The position numbers and the translations under genes were made by a program. From Rhodocyclaceae bacterium (GTDB lineage Bacteria > Pseudomonadota > Gammaproteobacteria > Burkholderiales > Usitatibacteraceae), in contig JADCIX010000008.1 in the NCBI GenBank assembly GCA_020247545.1, forward strand, positions 18,863 to 82,862: 64,000 nucleotides of DNA. The letters are read 5' to 3'. How positions within the stretch are numbered: the first letter of the stretch is position 1; every line of letters starts with the position of its first letter. The notes under the pieces are model-generated. The model did not search any database, was not told the origin of the DNA, and saw nothing but the letters and a program-made list of their open reading frames with translations. Shown piece by piece: positions 27,843-35,526 of this stretch.

Positions 27843-29536
27843 TCGATTGGCTTCCCGGTCAGGATCGACATTTCATGCTTATTCGACATCATGTCAATCA
27901 CACGGCAATCTGCGCACATCTGCAGGCGTTTTAGACTGCCTTCTGCTTGGAACATCGAATGGCCGGCAAGTTTGCCGAGCATGGCATCGATCAGCTTACG
28001 TGTTCCAAGCGCCTCACCGCAACCAATACAGTTGAACGGCTCGGTCTCGTTGAGTAGCACCTCTTTTTTGCGCGTGTCAGTCATCAACAAACGCGGCTCA
28101 AGGGTGATCGCAGTTTCCGGGCAAGTCGCGGCGCAAATGCCGCACTGGACGCAGTTGCGTTCGATGAACTTGAGCTGCGGTTTAAGCGCCCCCTCACCAC
28201 CATCCATCAGCGCGGACTCTGGGCATGCACCTGCACAGGCAAGGCACATCGTGCACTTGTCTAGGTTGACCAAAACATTGCCCCACATCGCCTTGGGCGC
28301 CAACGCGATTTTTTCCGGCACCTTGGCAATCGGCGCGTGTTTCGCAAGGTGTTCAACCGCAAACTCCAGCGTGGCGCGTTTATCGTTGGAGAGATGGAAA
28401 GCAGCGGGTGAGGCGACCACGATTGACGCTTGGATCAGCGACACCTGCTGCGCCAATGCTGCAGCGCCACAAAGCGCAAAGTGGTTACCACCGTAGCCAA
28501 GTGCCGCCAAAATGGTGTCGCCGGTCTGCATCTCAGCCTTAATGGCATCTGCGTAGGCTGGTGCCTCGCTTCCCTCGGTGATGACGACCACCCCACTCGC
28601 GCCGTATGCGACAGCGCCCAGCAACACGTCGAGTCCGATCGAAGCAATGTGCCACGCCTCTACCGGCAGAACGTTGGAAGCTTGCGCCACCTTAGCCAGC
28701 GCAGACGCGCCATCTCCGCCATTGTGGAAAACAATCACCGGTGGCAGCGAATTTACATCGCGGTGGTCCCGATAAGTGCCGAGCAACGCGCGAAGCTGGA
28801 CACCGCGGTCCGCCACCCGAGGGTACTGATAACTCATCGCCCCCGACGGACAAACCGTAGCGCAGGCTCCACAGCCCATGCAAAGGTGCGGATCAACAAT
28901 AACCGTGTCACCGTTGCTCGAAATGGCCTTGGTCGAACAGATGTCGATACATTTTGAACACCCGGTCTTGCGTGAACGGCTGTGGGCACAAATCGATTCT
29001 TTATAGGCAAAAAATTTGGGTTTCTCGAACTCACCAACCATCTCGGGCAGTTCAGCCAGTGCAGCCGCAAATGCATCGGGCTGGTCGATGGCAACGTAAA
29101 GATAGCCTTGGGGCGGCTGCGGCATTTGGAAAACCGGCGAGACCTGAAGGTCGAGCACCAGATCAAAGGACGCCGCCTCGGACGTTGGTGCGCCCGCTCG
29201 CCGCCACAACAATTCGAAGGCGCCCAAAAAGCCATTGAGACTCACAATATCGCCGAGCCGGACTTCCGTGCCTGGGAGTTCCGGCGGGGGAGCCTTGCCG
29301 GTCCAAATCACAGCCGCTGAAAGTTTGTCACCGAGCGCGCCCACCGCCTCGGACACACGCTTGTCACCGCCGATGACCAACAACCTGCCGACGGACTGAT
29401 AGGCCACACTGGCGACCGGCTCGAACGGCTCCAGAGAAGCTAACGCCGCCATCGCCGCGAGTTTTGGCTGCTGGTTACCTAGGCCTGATGTGTCGATTGT
29501 TGTTGCAATCAATACTGTTTCTCGAAGCAAAACCAC
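27839..29536 (-). CDS. Polyferredoxin-like 4Fe-4S protein of the formate dehydrogenase operon
   Basis: 565-aa cytoplasmic protein with several [4Fe-4S] cysteine clusters: CSKCIDIC and CMGCGACATVCPSGAM in the middle, CTMCLACAGACPESAL and CVQCGICAATCPETAI near 430-490, and a C-terminal CIGCGEALG. Between them lies a domain without cysteine motifs that may bind a nucleotide or another protein (VVFHNGGDGASALA, VVVITEGSEAPAYA). It is common in FDH clusters with DUF3305/3306 and might feed electrons from another donor or aid assembly. The start is a GTG at 29536. It is coupled to the TorD gene. Confidence 0.85.
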   Translation of the reverse strand: MVLLRETVLIATTIDTSGLGNQQPKLAAMAALASLEPFEPVASVAYQSVGRLLVIGGDKRVSEAVGALGDKLSAAVIWTGKAPPPELPGTEVRLGDIVSLNGFLGAFELLWRRAGAPTSEAASFDLVLDLQVSPVFQMPQPPQGYLYVAIDQPDAFAAALAELPEMVGEFEKPKFFAYKESICAHSRSRKTGCSKCIDICSTKAISSNGDTVIVDPHLCMGCGACATVCPSGAMSYQYPRVADRGVQLRALLGTYRDHRDVNSLPPVIVFHNGGDGASALAKVAQASNVLPVEAWHIASIGLDVLLGAVAYGASGVVVITEGSEAPAYADAIKAEMQTGDTILAALGYGGNHFALCGAAALAQQVSLIQASIVVASPAAFHLSNDKRATLEFAVEHLAKHAPIAKVPEKIALAPKAMWGNVLVNLDKCTMCLACAGACPESALMDGGEGALKPQLKFIERNCVQCGICAATCPETAITLEPRLLMTDTRKKEVLLNETEPFNCIGCGEALGTRKLIDAMLGKLAGHSMFQAEGSLKRLQMCADCRVIDMMSNKHEMSILTGKPIE

Positions 29537-29643
29537 ACGCTACGACTCCCCGTTATTGTTTTTCTCTTATTGCTGCATTTGACACTAGTTTTGCCAATGT
29601 TGTGCGGTTTAATACCCCAACATGGGTAATAAGTGCATAGCGT

Positions 29644-30279
29644 CTAAGTCAATTTGGGTTCAATCGTGCTGGGTACTGGAATGTCGTGCGACAACTGCTC
29701 CCGCGCAGCGACAAAAGCGCCGTCTGCGGCCAATTGTTCGGAAGACGCGGCGTCGACATCAGCGATCGCAGCGGCATTGCCAGATTGTGCGGTTGCAGCA
29801 TTTTCTACACGCGCGCGCTCGACTACCGTCGCTTTGCCAAGCCGCGCGGCTTCCTCCTCAGCGGTCTCAAACAAGTGGAGCGTTTTGGATTGATTCATGA
29901 GCTGCAACCACCCCTCGGGGAGCGGGTCTGGCTTGCCGTAGTCATCGATGTAGATATCGAGGCCATCCATCACGTTGTAATGTGGATCCGTGAAGAGTTT
30001 TTTCATGGCTTGGTTGCGCATGTCCGGCGCGACGTCTTTGGCCATAAACGGCGCGAAGTCCGAATCTGCGGTTAATGATTCGATACTCGGCAGTGGTTGC
30101 GCCTCACCATCCGCCGCCCCGTTCATGGCAGGCTTAGCCGCAGCATCCTTTCCTACATTATTGGTAGTGGTGACGCTCGCAGTGGGAACTGAGTCTGGTG
30201 CCGCAGCAATGACCTTTTCGTTTGCGGCCGCGACGTCCTGTTTGCGCTTCGCCCATCTGGAAAACAAACCATCACTCAT
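29644..30279 (-). CDS. DUF3306 protein (formate dehydrogenase operon)
   Basis: 211-aa hydrophilic protein with the DUF3306 opening FSRWAKRKQDV and central block LTADSDFAPFMAKDVAPDMRNQAMKKLFTDPHYNVMDGLDIYIDDY. The C-terminus is Ala/Glu-rich. It is cytoplasmic by lack of a signal. The family is found almost only beside formate dehydrogenase genes and its function is unknown. Its ATG overlaps the DUF3305 gene stop by 4 nt. There is a 107-bp gap before the polyferredoxin gene. Confidence 0.85.
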   Translation of the reverse strand: MSDGLFSRWAKRKQDVAAANEKVIAAAPDSVPTASVTTTNNVGKDAAAKPAMNGAADGEAQPLPSIESLTADSDFAPFMAKDVAPDMRNQAMKKLFTDPHYNVMDGLDIYIDDYGKPDPLPEGWLQLMNQSKTLHLFETAEEEAARLGKATVVERARVENAATAQSGNAAAIADVDAASSEQLAADGAFVAAREQLSHDIPVPSTIEPKLT

Positions 30280-30797
30280 GACGACATACCGCTTTTGTAA
30301 CGTCCTTCTTTACTCTCAAACGACTTTGGCCGGATCCGCTGTTTCTTCTCGGGAGGTTTGTAGTTGAGCTTCACCCATTCGGCAAGCGCCTCCAGAATCT
30401 GCGGCGGCATGGCGACCGGATCCACTTTCTCCTGCGCATCCATCCAACGTGCGGCCTCGTTGTAAGACAGTGTGACCGAGTGCGGCAACGCGTATCCGGC
30501 GGCGTCTTCGGCCACATCTTCCATCAGGCGCCACATGACAAACACCTGCGGGTCGGGTGAAGAGACGTTGAGGTAATAGCCTTCCGCTTCATCGGCATAG
30601 ATCTGCAGCGCAAAGCCCGGGAACAACACCTCTGTCGACGCAGCCTCGCTCGACATCACCTCCGGCGACTGCCGCAACCCGTCGTCTGGCAAGATCCCCG
30701 CCGGCTGCCACTTGTGTGACTGCCAACGACTGTTGATGGAGACACGCTCCATCACGACTGAAACGGCAAACGAGGGATGCGTAGACGAATTGGACAT
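30276..30797 (-). CDS. DUF3305 protein (first gene of the formate dehydrogenase operon)
   Basis: 173-aa protein with the DUF3305 core VSVVMERVSINSRWQSHKWQPAGILP (read as VVMERVSINSRWQSH and the following W) and a mid-domain YYLNVSSPDPQVFVMWRL. Function is unknown; the family pairs with DUF3306 in FDH clusters. The C-terminal KQRIRPKSFESKEGRYKSG is basic. It is the promoter-proximal gene of the minus-strand operon, so the tandem 16-bp repeats at 30807-30854 lie directly upstream of its start. Confidence 0.85.
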   Translation of the reverse strand: MSNSSTHPSFAVSVVMERVSINSRWQSHKWQPAGILPDDGLRQSPEVMSSEAASTEVLFPGFALQIYADEAEGYYLNVSSPDPQVFVMWRLMEDVAEDAAGYALPHSVTLSYNEAARWMDAQEKVDPVAMPPQILEALAEWVKLNYKPPEKKQRIRPKSFESKEGRYKSGMSS

Positions 30798-30806
30798 GTT
30801 TGAATG

Positions 30807-30854
30807 TTAAGGCATTTATACCTTAAGGCATTTATACCTTAAGGCGTTTATACC
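30807..30854. promoter_or_regulatory. Three tandem 16-bp repeats in the moaA / formate dehydrogenase divergent promoter
   Basis: Three copies of TTAAGGCATTTATACC run head-to-tail at 30807-30822, 30823-30838 and 30839-30854; the third has one base change. Each junction forms the palindrome CCTTAAGG, and within a unit AAGG and CCTT bracket a TATAAATG core on the minus strand. The block ends 10 bp before the DUF3305 start codon and 43 bp from the moaA start. The likely meaning is a multi-site operator, or repeated -10-like boxes, for the divergent transcripts. Confidence 0.6.
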
Positions 30855-30897
30855 TCAAAGCCCGCGCCCAACCTCATGCGACCGCTATACTTTCCCC

Positions 30898-32022
30898 ATG
30901 TCAGTGAACGCCCGACCGTCAATCATCCAAAGCGTAATTCCGATCGCCGATCTGCGCCAAGCCGGTAGTTTGCCCATTCCTGCGCATGTGCCCAGCACCG
31001 ACGCCACCGCACTAAGAGACCAACGCGGCCGGCAACTTCGCGATCTACGTATTTCCGTGACCGATCGATGTAACTTCCGCTGCACCTACTGCATGCCCAA
31101 GGAAGTGTTTGACAACAACTACCAATATCTGCCGCACGCGGAAGTATTGAGCTTCGAAGAAATCACCAGGGTCGCGCGTATCGCCGTTGGTCAGGGTGTC
31201 AGAAAAATCCGCCTCACCGGAGGTGAACCGCTGATGCGACGGGGTATCGAAGAACTGGTCGCGATGCTCGCGGCAATACCGGACATCGACCTCACCCTTA
31301 CGACCAACGGCTCCGCGCTAAAGGCGAAGGCCGCGACGCTAAAGGCCGCTGGGCTCAATCGATTGACCGTATCGCTTGACTCTCTCGATGATAAAACCTT
31401 TCGTGCGATGAACGATGTCGACTTCCCGGTTGCCAAAGTGCTGGAAGCCATCGACGCCGCCAACGCTGCGGGGTTTGAGCAAATCAAGATCAACATGGTC
31501 GTCAAGCGCGGTGTTAATGATCACCAAGTCGTTCAGATGGCCAAGTTCTTTAAGCCGGCACATGGCATGCCCGGCAACATCGTACGCTACATCGAATTCA
31601 TGGATGTCGGCTCGACCAATGGCTGGAAAATGGATGACGTCATCCCGTCGCAGGAAGTGGTTAACCGGATTCATGCCGTATTGCCGTGCCAACCGGCGAA
31701 CCCCAATCACTTAGGCGAAGTCGCAAAAAGATGGAGGTATCTCGACGGCGCGGGTGAGTTTGGTGTCATCTCCAGCGTCACTGAGGCCTTCTGCGGAACC
31801 TGCACGCGCGCGCGTTTGTCGACAGATGGCTCCCTCTACACCTGCTTGTTTGCCCAACGCGGCTACGATCTCAAAACGCTATTGCGCAGCGGAGCGGACG
31901 ATGTCGCGATTGCCAACGCGATAGTCGGCATCTGGCAATCGCGGCAGGACAACTATTCCGAGGTTCGAACCGCTGAGACGGCGCGTGAACGCAAGGTTGA
32001 GATGAGCTTTATTGGCGGTTAA
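30898..32022 (+). CDS. moaA: GTP 3',8-cyclase (molybdenum cofactor synthesis)
   Basis: 374-aa radical SAM enzyme that, with MoaC, turns GTP into cyclic pyranopterin monophosphate. The SAM [4Fe-4S] motif is C58-x3-C62-x2-C65 in [10 protein letters not shown], the GGEP motif follows ([10 protein letters not shown]), the second cluster is CGTCTRAR...C near 300-320, and the protein ends with the required Gly-Gly. An N-terminal extension of about 40 residues precedes the core. It is divergent from the formate dehydrogenase operon. A TATACT lies 7 nt before the ATG, but no good -35 box was found. MoaC is encoded at 58.4 kb. Confidence 0.96.
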   Translation: MSVNARPSIIQSVIPIADLRQAGSLPIPAHVPSTDATALRDQRGRQLRDLRISVTDRCNFRCTYCMPKEVFDNNYQYLPHAEVLSFEEITRVARIAVGQGVRKIRLTGGEPLMRRGIEELVAMLAAIPDIDLTLTTNGSALKAKAATLKAAGLNRLTVSLDSLDDKTFRAMNDVDFPVAKVLEAIDAANAAGFEQIKINMVVKRGVNDHQVVQMAKFFKPAHGMPGNIVRYIEFMDVGSTNGWKMDDVIPSQEVVNRIHAVLPCQPANPNHLGEVAKRWRYLDGAGEFGVISSVTEAFCGTCTRARLSTDGSLYTCLFAQRGYDLKTLLRSGADDVAIANAIVGIWQSRQDNYSEVRTAETARERKVEMSFIGG

Positions 32023-32091
32023 ATTGGCGTTTAAGCGGTTGCAACATTTGCCTCCCCGCAGGACCACTCACCAGAATCAGGTACCGTCGCA

Positions 32092-32778
32092 ATGCATATC
32101 CCCGCCCTACTCCAGTTTCTTCACGAACTATCTGAAAACAATACGAAGTCGTGGTTTCTGCACAACAAACCGCACTACGACATTTTGCGCGCTGAGTTTA
32201 TCGATCTAATCGCAGATGTCGGCAAACGCATCCAGCAATTCGACAACGGTATCGGCCCCTTTGAGGCGAAGAAAGCGTTATTTCGCATCCATCGTGATGT
32301 GCGTTTTTCGAAGGACAAATCTCCCCTCAAGACCCATCTGGGCGCGGTGATTGGTGCACGCACGACAGATAAGGCTCGCCCGGTTTATTACATACACATC
32401 GATCACACCGGCAAGCTGCTGGTGGCGTCTGGCTTTTGGATGCCCGAGAAAGACGCTCACAAAAAAATCCGCGAGGCGCTTGCCGACAATAGCAAGTCAT
32501 TCACCAAGGTGCTAAAGGACAAACGATTTGTTGACACCTACGGCGGACTATCCGACGAAGACCGCATGTTGCGCCCGCCCAAAGGTTATTCCGCCGACCT
32601 GCCCATGATTGAGTACATTAAGAACCGCCACTACATTTGTGCCGTGGAAACCAATCTGCACAAAAAAGTGCCCAAAGATCTTGCGGCATGGATTGCCGAA
32701 CGCTGTGAAGCTGCATACCCGCTGGTAAAGTGGCTGCGCGATACCACCGCAACGGCGGCTTCATCTACGCGTGGCTAG
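32092..32778 (+). CDS. DUF2461 (TIGR02453) family protein
   Basis: 228-aa cytoplasmic protein. LQFLHELSENNTKSWFLHNK at the start, FRIHRDVRFSKDKSPLKTHLGA in the middle and RPPKGYSADLPMIEYIKNRHYI near 165 are the diagnostic blocks of the DUF2461 family, whose function is unknown. The ATG at 32092 is 69 bp after moaA. It splits moaA from the other Moco genes but shares their direction; no functional tie is evident. Confidence 0.9.
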   Translation: MHIPALLQFLHELSENNTKSWFLHNKPHYDILRAEFIDLIADVGKRIQQFDNGIGPFEAKKALFRIHRDVRFSKDKSPLKTHLGAVIGARTTDKARPVYYIHIDHTGKLLVASGFWMPEKDAHKKIREALADNSKSFTKVLKDKRFVDTYGGLSDEDRMLRPPKGYSADLPMIEYIKNRHYICAVETNLHKKVPKDLAAWIAERCEAAYPLVKWLRDTTATAASSTRG

Positions 32779-32799
32779 TTTTCTATTGAAAGGATTCCA

Positions 32800-33267
32800 A
32801 TGAAACCGATTCTTACAGGTGTTGTGTTTGTCGCCGCGCTACTCGGATCGAGTGTGGCATTTGCCGAGACACAAATGTTGAAAATCTCAGCGGTGATCTC
32901 ATCCGCCGATAAAGTCATTGCCTCGCCCAAGGTGGTGGTGGCGAATGGCAAAACTGCCAGCATCGAAATCGGCGAAAAAGGCGCTCCCGGCAACTGGAAT
33001 ACCAAGGCCGTGTTCTCGCCGCAAATCCAAGACGACGGCACGGTGCTGATGCCGGTCACGGTGAAACTGACGACCGAAACTGTGGTCGACGACAAACCGC
33101 AGGTTTCTTCTCGTGAAACGACCGTCCAGTTGAAGGCTGCACTGGGCAAAAAGTTCTCAATTAGTGTGCCGACCAACGATGCAAACGCGACGTTCGCGAT
33201 GTCGATGCAAGTCGAGCTGTTGAACGACGAAGCCTCTGCCGCGATGCGAGCAAAGCCAGCAAACTAA
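32800..33267 (+). CDS. Exported protein of unknown function
   Basis: 155-aa protein with a clean signal peptide (MKPILTGVVFVAALLGSSVAFAE, cut after AFA at about residue 22). The mature part is about 130 residues of alternating beta-rich sequence (SAVISSADKVIASPKVVVANGKTA, KFSISVPTND) without cysteines or a recognisable domain. The pattern of 'ISADGKVIASPKVVV..GK.A.I..GE' faintly recalls beta domains of secretin-type proteins, but this is not enough for a call. It is predicted periplasmic. It ends 12 bp before a REP-like palindrome. Confidence 0.7.
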   Translation: MKPILTGVVFVAALLGSSVAFAETQMLKISAVISSADKVIASPKVVVANGKTASIEIGEKGAPGNWNTKAVFSPQIQDDGTVLMPVTVKLTTETVVDDKPQVSSRETTVQLKAALGKKFSISVPTNDANATFAMSMQVELLNDEASAAMRAKPAN

Positions 33268-33279
33268 AAACCTAGAATT

Positions 33280-33319
33280 GGCGGGTACTTCCAGCCATTT
33301 TCGCCTGAAAACCCCCGCC
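33280..33319. repeat. REP-like imperfect palindrome, copy 3
   Basis: GGCGGGTACTTCCAGCC at 33280-33296 faces GCCTGAAAACCCCCGCC at 33303-33319; about 12 of 17 positions pair and the outer GGCGGG/CCCGCC is perfect. It lies after the exported protein gene and before the small membrane protein gene. It is the same family as the copies at 1.26, 11.52, 55.66 and 63.80 kb. Confidence 0.5.
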
Positions 33320-33338
33320 CCTATTGGATTTTCGAACT

Positions 33339-33497
33339 TTGAAGTATTTTCTGCCGCTTTTACTACTCATCGCCCCGTGGGTCATTTTTCTCTATGCTGC
33401 GCAATCCACCGGCGCGACCAATAGTTTTGTGTTGCTGCTCACCCTTGCAGTATCAGCCTTCGGCTTTATGCTTTTGATTAGCAAGAATAAGAAATAG
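33339..33497 (+). CDS. Small two-helix membrane protein before fdhD
   Basis: A 52-aa reading frame from a TTG at 33339: KYFLPLLLLIAPWVIFLYAA, a short polar turn (QSTGATNS), then FVLLLTLAVSAFGFMLLIS and a basic end KNKK. This is a classic two-transmembrane hairpin with a positive C-terminus. The stop lies one base before the fdhD ATG, so coupling with fdhD is likely. There is no ATG in the frame and the ribosome site is weak. It may be a small membrane helper of the formate dehydrogenase system; that link is inferred from position only. Confidence 0.55.
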   Translation: MKYFLPLLLLIAPWVIFLYAAQSTGATNSFVLLLTLAVSAFGFMLLISKNKK

Positions 33498-33498
33498 C

Positions 33499-34308
33499 AT
33501 GTATCGCCCGACGATGACTTCTGCGGCACGACCCGCAACATTTACCGTCGGCGCAATCGACGAGCATGGCGTCATGCAACCCACCCCAATCGCCGGCGAA
33601 CATCCGCTCACCATCTATGTTGATAAGCGGGAAATTCTGACCATCATGACACTCGGTGCGGCACCCGAAGCCCTCGTCATCGGCTATCTGCGCAATCAGC
33701 GTCTCATCTCATCGATTGAAGAAGTGGTGTCCGTGCAGGTCGACTGGGAGGTAAACGCCTGTTCAGTGGTGACACGCAACGGTCTGCAAAATCTCGATGA
33801 GAAGATGGCGAAACGCACCAAAACAACTGGGTGTGGTGAAGGTACCGTATTCGGCGATCTGATGGCCGAGATTGACAGCGTCCACCTGCGTGACGACGTG
33901 GCGCTAAAGCAGGAAACCTTGTTTGCGATGTTGAACAACGTACGCATCCACGAATCGATCTACAAACAAGCCGGCGCAGTCCATGGTTGTGCATTGGCCC
34001 GTATTAAGGACGGGGCGATCCTCACCTTTGTTGAGGACGTTGGCCGCCACAATGCCGTGGACGCCATTGCCGGTTGGATGTGGCTCGAAGGCGTCAGCGG
34101 CGACGACAAGATCTTCTACACCACCGGGCGCCTCACTTCCGAGATGGTGATCAAGGCGGCGCAAATGCGCATCCCCGTGTTGGTGTCACGGTCGGGGCTG
34201 ACGCAAATGGGGTACTCGATTGCCGAGCAGGTGGGTATCACCATGATCGGCCGCGCGGTGAACAAGCACTACCTACTGTTCACCAGTGCGCAGAGGCTGC
34301 GAGCATGA
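33499..34308 (+). CDS. fdhD: Formate dehydrogenase accessory sulfurtransferase FdhD
   Basis: 269-aa protein that moves sulfur from IscS to the Mo cofactor before insertion into formate dehydrogenase. Family marks are MTLGAAPEALVIGYLRNQ, AGAVHGCALA, VEDVGRHNAVDAIAG and FYTTGRLTSEMVIKAAQM. The flexible loop has one cysteine, C112 in TTGCGEGTVFGD, rather than the C-x-x-C of E. coli FdhD (C121/C124), so only one thiol is available there. It is overlapped by mobA by 4 nt and clearly serves the dehydrogenase encoded divergently. Confidence 0.95.
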   Translation: MYRPTMTSAARPATFTVGAIDEHGVMQPTPIAGEHPLTIYVDKREILTIMTLGAAPEALVIGYLRNQRLISSIEEVVSVQVDWEVNACSVVTRNGLQNLDEKMAKRTKTTGCGEGTVFGDLMAEIDSVHLRDDVALKQETLFAMLNNVRIHESIYKQAGAVHGCALARIKDGAILTFVEDVGRHNAVDAIAGWMWLEGVSGDDKIFYTTGRLTSEMVIKAAQMRIPVLVSRSGLTQMGYSIAEQVGITMIGRAVNKHYLLFTSAQRLRA

Positions 34309-34931
34309 GTGAGCAGATCACCGGGCTCATCCTCGCGGGCGGCCGCGGCTCGCGCATGGGCGAGACTGACAAGGGCTTGCAGTTGTTTCGCGGCAAGCCG
34401 ATGATCGAACACGTACTCGAGCGCTTTGGGCCGCAAGTCGACGAAACCATCATCAACGCCAACCGCAATTTATCGACCTACGAGGCCTATGGGTACCGCG
34501 TGGTGGCTGATGGCATCGACGGATTTGCCGGTCCGTTGGCGGGGCTACACGTCGGCATGCTCGCTGCCTCCCTACCTCTGATTGCGACGGCTCCCTGCGA
34601 CTCGCCGTTTCTTCCGCTGAATCTCATCGCACGACTCCACGACGCGTTAACGACAGAGAACGCAGACCTCGCGGTGGCAAAAACGTTTGACCAACCCCAT
34701 CCCGTTTTCTGTCTCACGAAGACCGCGCTGGAACCCCACTTGCGGGAGTTTCTGCAAAGCGGCCAGCGCAAAATTGATAAGTGGTATGCCAGCCTCAATG
34801 TGGTTGAGGTGCAGTTTGATAGCAGCGTTGACGCCTTCGCCAACATCAATACCGTTAACGAACTCAGAGATTTGGAGCCGGAAACCTCCTCCGGCCCAAT
34901 CGGTGCAGCCACACCCGGCGTCAAGCCGTAG
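34305..34931 (+). CDS. mobA: Molybdenum cofactor guanylyltransferase
   Basis: 208-aa nucleotidyltransferase that adds GMP to molybdopterin to form MGD, the form used by formate dehydrogenases. The N-terminal LILAGGRGSRMGETDKGL (residues 8-25) binds GTP; NRN near 53, GPLAGLHVGM at about 77-86 and TAPCDSPFLP follow as expected. It starts at the ATG overlapping the fdhD stop. The C-terminal about 20 residues are an extra polar tail (SSGPIGAATPGVKP). Confidence 0.95.
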   Translation: MSEQITGLILAGGRGSRMGETDKGLQLFRGKPMIEHVLERFGPQVDETIINANRNLSTYEAYGYRVVADGIDGFAGPLAGLHVGMLAASLPLIATAPCDSPFLPLNLIARLHDALTTENADLAVAKTFDQPHPVFCLTKTALEPHLREFLQSGQRKIDKWYASLNVVEVQFDSSVDAFANINTVNELRDLEPETSSGPIGAATPGVKP

Positions 34932-34947
34932 CGTCGCACCGTGCACA

Positions 34948-35523
34948 ATGCGTAACCGTTATGTTCGTAAACAGTTCAGACCGTCATTGCCCAGGCGGGC
35001 AATTGTCTGGTTTCCCACATTTGAGGCCGCCGAAAGTTTGCTGCGATTGCAGCGTTACCGCCTTGAGCACGATCCGCTTGGGGCGAAGATCGCCCCGCAC
35101 CTCGCCGTGGTATTTCCGTTTCACGCCAACCTAACAGTCGCGCAGTTGGTCAGCCACATCAAACGCTCAACCGCCGGCTGGCCGGTGTTACCGGTGACCT
35201 TCCGCGGAATAGAGAGTGTTGCCAGTTCCCGCGGATTGTTCACGTTATTGATGTGCGACCTGCGAAACGAAGCAGTGACAGAGCTGCACGACCGGCTCTA
35301 CCGGGGGGTGCTCGCTGGCTTCTTGCGCGACGACATCGAATATCGCCCGCACATTACCCTGGCACAAAGTAACACCAACACCGCGTTCGACAATGCGCTT
35401 GCCGACGCCGAACTTCGCTTTCGCGATACCTACCGAGCCACCATGCGTGAGCTCTCAATCATCACCCATGCGGCGGACGGTACAATCACAATCGATGAAA
35501 CTGTCTCGCTATCCCGAGAGTGA
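34948..35523 (+). CDS. 2H phosphoesterase-like (2'-5' RNA ligase superfamily) protein
   Basis: 191-aa protein from the ATG at 34948. It resembles the 2H phosphoesterase fold: a first motif APHLAVVFPF near residue 50 and a second, RPHITLAQS, about 80 residues later. The second fits H-x-T; in the first the Thr/Ser position is Ala, so activity may be altered. It sits between mobA and moeA, 3 bp before moeA, so it is co-transcribed with Moco genes. No role in Moco synthesis is known to me. Confidence 0.75.
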   Translation: MRNRYVRKQFRPSLPRRAIVWFPTFEAAESLLRLQRYRLEHDPLGAKIAPHLAVVFPFHANLTVAQLVSHIKRSTAGWPVLPVTFRGIESVASSRGLFTLLMCDLRNEAVTELHDRLYRGVLAGFLRDDIEYRPHITLAQSNTNTAFDNALADAELRFRDTYRATMRELSIITHAADGTITIDETVSLSRE

Positions 35524-35526
35524 AAC

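Noticed and set aside
27180..28496. 438-codon plus-strand frame opposite the TorD and polyferredoxin genes
   Set aside because: It is antisense to two genes with clear cysteine and TorD motifs; long antisense frames are common in DNA of this GC content.
30807..30854. Possible short CRISPR-like array
   Set aside because: The 16-bp units are directly adjacent with no spacers and no cas genes are present.
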